Below, piece after piece: positions 1 through 4,924 of a stretch of 6,781 bases of DNA. The stretch covers positions 1 through 6,781 of the forward strand of contig JAEXMB010000003.1 in assembly GCA_023444705.1 (NCBI GenBank), in the 5' to 3' direction. The DNA is from Pseudomonadota bacterium (lineage in GTDB: Bacteria; Pseudomonadota; Alphaproteobacteria; Micavibrionales; UBA2020). The notes under the pieces were generated by a model. The model was not told the DNA's origin, did not search any database, and was given only the letters and a program-made list of their open reading frames with translations. A program made the translations under genes and the position numbers. Positions within the stretch are counted from its first letter, which is position 1; each line of letters starts with the position of its first letter.

Positions 1-147
1 CGTGGTGATCATCACGGTATAGAGCAGGGCATGCGGGGTGATCAGCCGCATGAAGTAGCGGTCGTGGCGGTCCGTCCACCCCATCATCGGGGCAACGGAA
101 ACACGGCGGTCGGGAAAGCGGCGGCTGGTGGCGGTGGTGGTTTTCAT
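1..147 (-). CDS. dusA: tRNA-dihydrouridine synthase DusA, N-terminal fragment
   Basis: Reading the minus strand from the ATG at 147-145 gives 49 codons without a stop to the window edge, so the gene continues to the left. The translation contains SVAPMMGWTDRHDRYFMRLI followed by HALLYTVMITT. This aligns with the start of the flavin-binding TIM barrel of DusA (E. coli: APMLDWTDRHCRYF and LLYTEMVTT). Family knowledge: DusA is an FMN- and NADPH-dependent cytoplasmic enzyme that reduces uridine at positions 20/20a of tRNA. The catalytic cysteine lies further downstream and is not in the window. An upstream in-frame ATG at 155-153 meets a TGA after three codons, so 147 is the only workable ATG. 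No Shine-Dalgarno is visible. Three positions differ from the usual consensus: G for D in the MMDWTD motif, D for C after RH, and V for E in LYTEM. It is transcribed divergently from the SH3 gene. Confidence 0.88.
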   Translation of the reverse strand, partial: MKTTTATSRRFPDRRVSVAPMMGWTDRHDRYFMRLITPHALLYTVMITT

Positions 148-154
148 GAGGCCA

Positions 155-183
155 TATGTAGGAAAATAACGCGCTTATGTCAA
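155..183 (-). promoter_or_regulatory. sigma70-type promoter of dusA
   Basis: On the minus strand a perfect -35 TTGACA (183-178) is followed after exactly 17 bp by TACATA (160-155), which matches the -10 consensus TATAAT at 4 of 6 positions. Initiation would be expected about 5-9 nt past the -10, around 146-150, which practically coincides with the ATG at 147. This fits the absence of a Shine-Dalgarno and suggests a leaderless or nearly leaderless message. The -35 lies inside the palindrome at 171-196. Confidence 0.55.
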
Positions 184-196
184 TTGATAAAAGCGC
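171..196. promoter_or_regulatory. 26-bp imperfect palindrome, candidate operator between dusA and the SH3 gene
   Basis: Left half GCGCTTATGTCAA (171-183) and right half TTGATAAAAGCGC (184-196) are reverse complements at 11 of 13 positions. The mismatches are at 177/190 and 179/188. The outer arms (GCGCTT/AAGCGC) and the core (TCAATTGA) are perfect and share the same centre. It covers the -35 of the dusA promoter, so a dimeric regulator bound here could block that promoter. The core resembles no regulator consensus I can assign with confidence. In RNA it could form a hairpin, but no T-tract follows, so it does not look like a terminator. Confidence 0.5.
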
Positions 197-221
197 AAAA
201 AAGGGTTGGAGGGCAGGGGCT

Positions 222-250
222 TTGTGCCAATGCTGTCACATCCTTATCAA
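222..250 (+). promoter_or_regulatory. weak candidate promoter for the SH3 gene and downstream run
   Basis: TTGTGC (222-227) and TATCAA (245-250) are 17 bp apart on the plus strand, each matching the sigma70 consensus at 4 of 6 positions. It is the best pair I found between the palindrome and the ATG at 305, but matches of this quality occur often by chance. Some promoter must lie in 148-304, because the neighbour to the left is divergent. Confidence 0.2.
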
Positions 251-263
251 CCCCTTGAATACG

Positions 264-281
264 GCCAAAACCGCCAAAACG
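264..281 (+). repeat. short tandem repeat, two copies of GCCAAAAC
   Basis: GCCAAAAC occurs at 264-271 and again at 273-280, giving a 9-bp period with the ninth base varying (C, then G). It lies in the presumed 5' untranslated region about 25 bp before the SH3 gene start. It could be a regulator half-site pair on one helix face or simple sequence. No function is shown. Confidence 0.4.
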
Positions 282-304
282 GGCATGGCCGCTCGCCCAG
301 GACA

Positions 305-928
305 ATGACACTTTCTTTAACACGCATTCGCGCCTTTGCCACGCCTGATCGCCTGCGCTTTACCGCCAAGATGCTGGCGTGCGCGCTGGTCGTCACGGGC
401 CTGATGGCGGCGACGGGCGTATTCCACGGCGCGCAGGCGCAGGGTAAAGAGCAGGGCAGTGCTGCCGACAAAGCGGTCGAGGCCGCCAAGAGCATGCTAC
501 CCGAAGGTGCGCAGCCGCTACCCGTGCCGCGTTTCGTCACGCTTGGCCCCGATGAAGTCAATCTGCGCACCGGCCCCGGCATCCGCTATCCCATCCGTCT
601 TGTTATCCGCAAGCAGGGCCTGCCGGTCGAGGTCATCCGCGAATTCGATGTCTGGCGTCAGGTACGCGATCAGGATGGTGACGAGGGCTGGATTCACAAA
701 AGCATGCTGTCGGGCCGCCGCAGCGTTGTCGTGACCGGCACAACGCAGGTCGTCCTGCGCAAGCCCGAAGACGGCGCGCGCCCTGTGGTGCGTCTGGAGC
801 CGGGCGTCATCTCCACGCTTGATAAATGCGAAGGTGCATGGTGCCGCCTGTCCGTGGGCGGTTACGACGGCTGGCTCAAGCGCGACGTGATCTGGGGCGT
901 TTACCCCGATGAAGAATTTAAGGATTGA
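305..928 (+). CDS. Exported tandem bacterial SH3-domain protein (SH3_4-like)
   Basis: The product has 207 residues. A basic N-terminus (to about residue 23) leads into a hydrophobic stretch at about 24-40 (LACALVVTGLMAATGVF) and an AQA-Q site near residue 45, which looks like a Sec signal peptide with a periplasmic or envelope product. Two SH3b-like repeats follow a Pro-rich linker. Repeat 1 is at about 76-138, with NLRTGPG (86-92), VWRQV and GWIH (128-131). Repeat 2 is at about 139-198, with LRKPEDGARPVVRLEPG and DGWLKRD. Cys175 and Cys180 could form a disulphide. This layout matches the alphaproteobacterial SH3_4/COG3807-type proteins, usually taken to bind cell-wall or protein ligands; no ligand is known here. 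ATG 305 was chosen because it follows AGGA (299-302), though at only 2 nt. An in-frame TTG at 206 and ATGs at 230 and 371 are alternatives. Its TGA is one base before the next gene's GTG, so translation is probably coupled. Confidence 0.82.
   Translation: MTLSLTRIRAFATPDRLRFTAKMLACALVVTGLMAATGVFHGAQAQGKEQGSAADKAVEAAKSMLPEGAQPLPVPRFVTLGPDEVNLRTGPGIRYPIRLVIRKQGLPVEVIREFDVWRQVRDQDGDEGWIHKSMLSGRRSVVVTGTTQVVLRKPEDGARPVVRLEPGVISTLDKCEGAWCRLSVGGYDGWLKRDVIWGVYPDEEFKD
920..924 (+). promoter_or_regulatory. Ribosome binding site that decides the GTG start at 930
   Basis: AAGGA at 920-924 lies inside the last codons of the SH3 gene, 5 nt before GTG 930. The alternative in-frame ATG at 909 has no purine-rich element before it and would overlap the SH3 gene by 20 nt. 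The site therefore favours GTG 930. Confidence 0.65.
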
Positions 929-929
929 T

Positions 930-1880
930 GTGACCACAGCCGACACACAACAAAAGATCAAGGAAGAAGCCAAGGCAACGCGCGAGCGTATTGCTGCGCT
1001 GATCAAAGACAGCGACGACCAGTTGCGCGTCGTGCGCACCATCTGCGTCTATGCGGGCATGCTGACCGAAACCCTGATAGAATATGACGAACCCGATATC
1101 GTCATGGAGCAAGCCTTTCACCGCATCGCCGACCTGTTGCAAAGCGACCCTGACGATACGGCCGCGGAAAACGCGCTGATGCCGCTGGCTTACGACATCG
1201 ACCATGACACAGAGCTGGGCCGCCATCTGGCGCGCAATCTGGCCAAGAAACTGCCCAAGTCGCTTGACGACGTGCATGAAATCGCGATCGCGCTGGTCAT
1301 CAGCGACCTGCCGGATTTCGAACAGCTGGGCTTTGCACGCGCCAAGACGTTGCGCCTGCTGATCGAAACGGTGATCGCCTCGCTGACATATGAAATGGCG
1401 ACGCAGGATTTCTGCGACCTTATTATCGACCAGTTCATTTCCGACAATGAAAACGCGCCCGCCGATGCGCTGGTCGCCGTTGCGGCGGCGGCGGGGTCGT
1501 ATTACGCCAAGGCTGAAACCGCGATGGTCCTGCCGTTTGATGCCGAACAGCAGTTCGAAAACGTCATGGTGCGGGAATCCCTGCGCCACGGCACGCCGGG
1601 GCAAAAGAACTGGCGCGGGCTTGCTCCTGCCAATGACACGGCGGAGGAAAAGATTCCGGAATATCTGGCTGTCCTGCGTCCGCAGATCGACGAGTTTTTC
1701 GAGCTGATCGGCCTTGACGACCCGCTGGGCCGTGCGGTCGCCGTGGCCAAGGCGGCGGGCCGTCTGGTGGCCGTCATCGCCCTTGAAGATATTGGACATA
1801 TACACCCGAGTATTGCAAAATCGCTGGCGAAAACCGGCATGATTCTGGGCGCGCGCTATCGTGAACCTGTCACGGTCTAG
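930..1880 (+). CDS. Uncharacterised helical cytoplasmic protein of 316 residues
   Basis: I do not recognise the family. From GTG 930 the product has 316 residues, is acidic, and is rich in Ala, Leu, Asp and Glu. It shows no signal peptide, membrane segment or cysteine motif (only Cys39 and Cys162). The sequence reads as consecutive amphipathic helices, for example around 10-50, 55-71, 95-125, 136-170 and 244-262. There is an Ala-rich helix at about 176-198 and a loop with GTPGQKNW (221-228). The C-terminus (about 264-311) holds an Ala/Val/Gly-rich helical section. It is unbroken and its codon use matches its neighbours, so it is a genuine gene. It follows the SH3 gene with one base between stop and start, which implies co-expression, and precedes fabA by 41 bp. 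The helical repeats could suggest a scaffold or regulator, but that is a guess. Confidence 0.72.
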   Translation: MTTADTQQKIKEEAKATRERIAALIKDSDDQLRVVRTICVYAGMLTETLIEYDEPDIVMEQAFHRIADLLQSDPDDTAAENALMPLAYDIDHDTELGRHLARNLAKKLPKSLDDVHEIAIALVISDLPDFEQLGFARAKTLRLLIETVIASLTYEMATQDFCDLIIDQFISDNENAPADALVAVAAAAGSYYAKAETAMVLPFDAEQQFENVMVRESLRHGTPGQKNWRGLAPANDTAEEKIPEYLAVLRPQIDEFFELIGLDDPLGRAVAVAKAAGRLVAVIALEDIGHIHPSIAKSLAKTGMILGARYREPVTV

Positions 1881-1908
1881 CGGCGTTTGATCTCAACCGA
1901 ACAAGTTG

Positions 1909-1914
1909 AAAGGA
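1909..1914 (+). promoter_or_regulatory. Ribosome binding site of fabA
   Basis: AAAGGA at 1909-1914 stands 7 nt before ATG 1922, a strong Shine-Dalgarno at ideal distance. It supports the longer form of FabA. A second, weaker element (GGAAAG, 1963-1968) precedes the alternative ATG at 1973 by 4 nt. Confidence 0.7.
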
Positions 1915-1921
1915 CATCACC

Positions 1922-2494
1922 ATGTCATCCACCCCTTCACGTGCCGGTCATCAACAACCAACGGAAAGTGCTATGATCCACCAGCCTAAAAGCAGCTACA
2001 CTTACGAAGACCTGATCTCTTGCGGCAAAGGCGAGATGTTCGGCCCCGGCAACGCGAAACTGCCGCTGCCGCCGATGCTGATGTTTGACCGCATCACCCA
2101 TGTGTCGCTGGAAGGCGGCGCGCACGGCAAGGGCGAGATCGTAGCCGAACTGGACGTCAAGCCCGACCTGTGGTTCTTTGGTTGCCATTTCGAAGGCGAT
2201 CCGGTCATGCCGGGCTGCCTTGGCCTTGACGCCGTCTGGCAGCTGCTGGGCTTCTACCTCGGCTGGACGGGCGCGCCCGGTTCGGGTCGCGCACTGGGCG
2301 TGGGCGAGGTGAAATTCACCGGACAGGTTCTGCCCGAAGTGAAAAAAGTGACCTACCGCGTCAACATCAAGCGCATCATCAACCGCAAGCTCGTTCTGGG
2401 CGTGGGTGATGGCGTGGTCGAAGCCGACGGCAAGGTCATCTATGAATGCAACGACCTCAAGGTCGGGCTGTTCGACAACCCGCGCGCACTCTAA
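1922..2494 (+). CDS. fabA: 3-hydroxydecanoyl-ACP dehydratase/isomerase FabA
   Basis: A cytoplasmic type II fatty acid synthesis enzyme. It dehydrates 3-hydroxydecanoyl-ACP to trans-2-decenoyl-ACP and isomerises it to cis-3-decenoyl-ACP, the entry to unsaturated fatty acids. The single hot-dog domain is nearly collinear with E. coli FabA. WFFGCHFEGDPVMPGCLGLD carries the catalytic His89 and Asp103 (equivalent to His70 and Asp84). GRALGVGEVKFTGQVLP and the C-terminal NDLKVGLF are also conserved. The isomerase-type signature and the full MPGCLGLDA run argue for FabA over FabZ. From ATG 1922 it has 190 residues, 18 more than E. coli FabA. The extra N-terminal 17 residues are polar and not part of the domain, and ATG 1973 would give a normal 173-residue protein. 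It is followed by fabB after 36 bp with no terminator between. Confidence 0.97.
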   Translation: MSSTPSRAGHQQPTESAMIHQPKSSYTYEDLISCGKGEMFGPGNAKLPLPPMLMFDRITHVSLEGGAHGKGEIVAELDVKPDLWFFGCHFEGDPVMPGCLGLDAVWQLLGFYLGWTGAPGSGRALGVGEVKFTGQVLPEVKKVTYRVNIKRIINRKLVLGVGDGVVEADGKVIYECNDLKVGLFDNPRAL

Positions 2495-2530
2495 TCGCGC
2501 ACCTTATCCGCACAACAAAGAGGATCACGC

Positions 2531-3745
2531 ATGAGACGTGTCGTCGTCACCGGTATGGGGATTGTGTCCTGCATTGGCAACACCCCCGCCGAAGTCACCC
2601 AAAGCCTGAAAGAAGGCAAGTCGGGCATCGTTTTCGCCCCCAAATATGCCGAGATGGGTTTCCGCAGCCATGTGCATGGCCAGCCCAATATCGACCTTGA
2701 GGCGAACATCGACAAGCGCCAGCTGCGCTTCATGGGCGATGGTGCGGCCTACAACTTTATCGCCATGCAGCAGGCTATTGCCGATGCGGGCCTGAGCGAG
2801 GATATGGTCAGCAACGAGCGCACCGGCCTCATCATGGGTTCGGGCGGTCCGTCGACCAAAAACCTGCTGGAGTCCTTTGACGTCAGCCGCGAAAAAGGCC
2901 CCAAGCGCATCGGCCCCCTGATGGTGCCGCGCTGCATGTCGTCCACCAACTCGGCGACGCTGGCGACCCCGTTCAAGATCAAGGGCGTGAACTATTCGAT
3001 CACCTCGGCCTGCGCGACGTCGGCGCATTGCATCGGCAACGCGGCAGAGCTGATCCAGTGGGGCAAGCAGGACATCATGTTCGCCGGCGGCGGGGAGGAG
3101 CTTGACTGGACGCTCACCGTGCTGTTCGACGCGATGGGTGCGCTGTCATCCAAATATAACAACGATCCGCAAAAGGCCAGCCGCGCCTATGACGCGGCGC
3201 GTGATGGCTTTGTCATCGCGGGCGGCGGCGGTGTTCTGGTTCTGGAAGAACTCGAACACGCCAAGGCGCGCGGCGCGAAAATCTATGCCGAGCTGACCGG
3301 CTATGGCGCGACGTCCGACGGCTATGACATGGTGGCACCCTCGGGCGAAGGTGCCAAGCGTTGCATGGAACAAGCGCTGGCCACTGTCAAAGGCCCCGTT
3401 GATTACATCAACACGCACGGTACTTCCACCCCCGTCGGTGACGTGGCGGAGCTGAAAGCCATGCGCGAAGTCTTTGGCGGCAAGGTGCCGAACTTCAGTT
3501 CGACCAAGTCGCTGACCGGCCACTCGCTCGGCGCGACCGGCGTACAGGAGGCGATCTATTGCCTGCTGATGATGCAAAACGATTTCATCTGCGCCTCGGC
3601 CAACGTCGAAAACCCCGATGAAGAAGCGGCGGGCATGCCGCTCGTCACCAAGCGTATCGACGGCATCAAGCTTAACAACGTCATTTCAAACTCTTTCGGC
3701 TTTGGCGGCACCAACTGCACGCTGGCATTCTCGAGGTACGAATAA
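2531..3745 (+). CDS. fabB: 3-oxoacyl-ACP synthase I (beta-ketoacyl-ACP synthase) FabB
   Basis: A condensing enzyme that adds malonyl-ACP units to acyl-ACP. FabB is the one able to elongate the cis-3-decenoyl-ACP made by FabA, so the two act in sequence in unsaturated fatty acid synthesis. The 404-residue product has the full thiolase fold. The active-site Cys161 is in TSACATSAHCIG, His296 in NTHGTSTPVGD, Lys326 in STKSLTGH, and His331 in GHSLGATGVQE. The glycine-rich NSFGFGGTN end (387-395) is present. Length and spacing match E. coli FabB (406 residues, C163/H298/K328/H333) rather than FabF. Its pairing with fabA supports this. AAGAGGA (2518-2524) stands 6 nt before the ATG. The stop TAA shares its last base with the fabI ATG, so the two are probably translationally coupled. 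Confidence 0.97.
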   Translation: MRRVVVTGMGIVSCIGNTPAEVTQSLKEGKSGIVFAPKYAEMGFRSHVHGQPNIDLEANIDKRQLRFMGDGAAYNFIAMQQAIADAGLSEDMVSNERTGLIMGSGGPSTKNLLESFDVSREKGPKRIGPLMVPRCMSSTNSATLATPFKIKGVNYSITSACATSAHCIGNAAELIQWGKQDIMFAGGGEELDWTLTVLFDAMGALSSKYNNDPQKASRAYDAARDGFVIAGGGGVLVLEELEHAKARGAKIYAELTGYGATSDGYDMVAPSGEGAKRCMEQALATVKGPVDYINTHGTSTPVGDVAELKAMREVFGGKVPNFSSTKSLTGHSLGATGVQEAIYCLLMMQNDFICASANVENPDEEAAGMPLVTKRIDGIKLNNVISNSFGFGGTNCTLAFSRYE

Positions 3746-4578
3746 TGTCTCTCACGACAAACCTGATGAAGGGCAAGCGCGGCCTGATTATGGGCGTGGC
3801 CAATGATAAATCCATCGCCTGGGGCATCGCGCAGGCGTTGCACGCCAACGGTGCGGAAATGGCCTTCACCTATCAGGATGATGCCTTTGGCAAACGCCTG
3901 AAGCCGCTGGCCGAAGGTATTGGCGCCAAGCATGTCATGCAATGCGACGCCAGCAATGAAGCAGACCTTGACCGCGTCTTCGCCGAAATCGAAAAGGCCT
4001 GGGGCAAGATCGACTTCGTCGTGCATTCCATCGCCTATTCGGACAAGAACGAACTCAAGGGCGATTACTGCGACACCACGCTGCAGAACTTCCTGACCTC
4101 GATGCACGTGTCGTGCTACACCTTCACCTCGGTTGCACGCCGCGCGCGCAAGCTGATGAAGGACGGCGGCAGCCTGATCACCCTGAGCTATCTGGGGTCG
4201 GAGCGCGTCATGCCCAACTACAACGTCATGGGTGTCGCCAAGGCGGCGCTTGAGGCCTCCGTGCGCTATCTGGCGATGGATCTGGGCCGCGACAACATCC
4301 GCGTCAACTCGATCTCTGCCGGCCCGATGCGCACCCTTGCGGGTGCCGTCATTGGCGATGCGCGTCATACCTTTAAATTCATCACTAAGGCCAGCCCGCT
4401 CAAGCGCGCGGTCGCGCTTGAAGAGCTGGGCAATACCGCGCTCTATTTCCTCAGCGACCTGTCGTCGGCGGTAACCGGTGAAAACCACTACGTTGACTGC
4501 GGCTATAACTTCGTCGGCATGCCCCGCAAGGAAGTATTCGACGAGATCGCGCACCAGAACGGCACCAACGGGGAGTAA
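3745..4578 (+). CDS. fabI: Enoyl-ACP reductase (NADH) FabI
   Basis: Catalyses the last step of each elongation cycle, the NAD(P)H-dependent reduction of trans-2-enoyl-ACP to acyl-ACP, in the cytoplasm as a tetramer of the short-chain dehydrogenase superfamily. The 277-residue product has the atypical FabI nucleotide-binding start GVANDKSIAWGIA (17-29), VVHSIAYSDKNEL (92-104), and the catalytic Tyr149, Tyr159 and Lys166 in SYLGSERVMPNYNVMGVAK. The spacing equals that of E. coli Y146/Y156/K163. NSISAGPMRTLAG (188-200) and VTGENHYVDCGYN near the end are typical. The residue matching E. coli Gly93, a triclosan-contact position, is Ala97 here, as I recall for several alphaproteobacterial FabI proteins. 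GAGG (3733-3736) stands 8 nt before the ATG, which overlaps the fabB stop. The YciI-family gene starts 7 bp after the stop. Confidence 0.97.
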   Translation: MSLTTNLMKGKRGLIMGVANDKSIAWGIAQALHANGAEMAFTYQDDAFGKRLKPLAEGIGAKHVMQCDASNEADLDRVFAEIEKAWGKIDFVVHSIAYSDKNELKGDYCDTTLQNFLTSMHVSCYTFTSVARRARKLMKDGGSLITLSYLGSERVMPNYNVMGVAKAALEASVRYLAMDLGRDNIRVNSISAGPMRTLAGAVIGDARHTFKFITKASPLKRAVALEELGNTALYFLSDLSSAVTGENHYVDCGYNFVGMPRKEVFDEIAHQNGTNGE

Positions 4579-4585
4579 GGGCGCG

Positions 4586-4879
4586 ATGGCTTTCCTGATC
4601 AAGGCGCATGACCTGCCCGATGCACTGTCCCGCCGCATGGAGGTGCGTGAAAAGCACCTTGCCGCACTGGCTAGCTACAAAGAAGCGGGCAAGGTTCTCT
4701 ATGCTGCCGCCATGCTCGATGATGCGGGTAACCTGTGCGGTTCACTGATGGCGGTCGACATGACGCGCGCTGAAGTCGACGCGCTGCTGGCGGACGAGCC
4801 TTATCTGCACAATAACGTCTGGGACAGGGCGCGGATTGAAATTATCCCGATTAAACCTGCACCGGGGTTTCAGAAGTAA
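4586..4879 (+). CDS. YciI-family protein
   Basis: A small protein of 97 residues with the ferredoxin-like dimeric alpha-beta fold expected for YCII (PF03795). It starts with FLIKAHD, then REKHLAALASYKEAGKVLYA with the conserved His24, then LDDAGNLCGSLMAVD, and near the end ADEPYLHNNVWDRARIEIIP, the family's usual acidic-Pro-aromatic plus Val region. Family knowledge: members resemble muconolactone isomerases and use a His/Asp pair, but few have a known reaction, so no substrate is assigned. ATG 4586 is preceded by GGGGAG (4570-4575) and by AAGGG (4577-4581), both overlapping the end of fabI. The 7-bp gap means it is in the fab transcript. A terminator begins 7 bp after its stop, making it the last gene of the run. 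A role in lipid metabolism is only inferred from position. Confidence 0.88.
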   Translation: MAFLIKAHDLPDALSRRMEVREKHLAALASYKEAGKVLYAAAMLDDAGNLCGSLMAVDMTRAEVDALLADEPYLHNNVWDRARIEIIPIKPAPGFQK

Positions 4880-4885
4880 CGAGAG

Positions 4886-4910
4886 GGCGGCAGTGATGCC
4901 GCCTTTTCTT
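4886..4910 (+). terminator. Intrinsic terminator of the fab gene run
   Basis: Perfect 7-bp stem GGCGGCA (4886-4892) and TGCCGCC (4897-4903) with a four-base GTGA loop, followed by TTTTCTT (4904-4910). The A/G-rich bases 4882-4885 can extend the stem by A-U and G-U pairs with the T-tract. It lies 7 bp after the YciI-family stop codon and only 14 bp before the next start codon. Confidence 0.85.
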
Positions 4911-4912
4911 GT

Positions 4913-4918
4913 GGGGGA
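4913..4918 (+). promoter_or_regulatory. Ribosome binding site that decides the start at 4925
   Basis: GGGGGA (4913-4918) is 6 nt before ATG 4925 but directly abuts ATG 4919, only 0-1 nt away. The normal spacing favours 4925 as the start, giving a product two residues shorter than the first ATG would. The site follows the terminator T-tract by 2 nt. Confidence 0.6.
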
Positions 4919-4924
4919 ATGGCC

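Noticed and set aside
206..304. N-terminal extension of the SH3 protein from TTG 206 or ATG 230
   Set aside because: The extension is polar, adds 25 or more residues ahead of an already long signal peptide n-region, and would place the start close to or inside the likely promoter region.
909..929. ATG 909 as start of the unknown 316-residue protein
   Set aside because: No ribosome site precedes it and it overlaps the SH3 gene by 20 nt, whereas GTG 930 has AAGGA at 5 nt.
918..1805. A 295-codon minus-strand open frame opposite the unknown 316-residue gene
   Set aside because: Since the plus-strand gene has no recognised family this needed a check. The plus frame has a ribosome site, tight coupling to the SH3 gene and typical codon bias, while the antisense product is rich in Arg, Gln and His as expected from a shadow.
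1893..1909. Inverted repeat TCAAC/GTTGA (7-base loop) just before the fabA ribosome site
   Set aside because: A 5-bp, mostly A-U/G-C mixed stem is too weak and too common by chance to call a riboregulator or operator.
2495..2530. fabA-fabB gap checked for a promoter or terminator
   Set aside because: The 36 bp hold only the fabB ribosome site. There is no T-tract hairpin and no convincing -35/-10 pair.
3556..4638. A 360-codon open frame on the minus strand across fabI
   Set aside because: It is antisense to fabI, whose protein is unmistakable. The frame stays open because of GC-rich third positions, and its translation is arginine- and histidine-rich with no recognisable domain.
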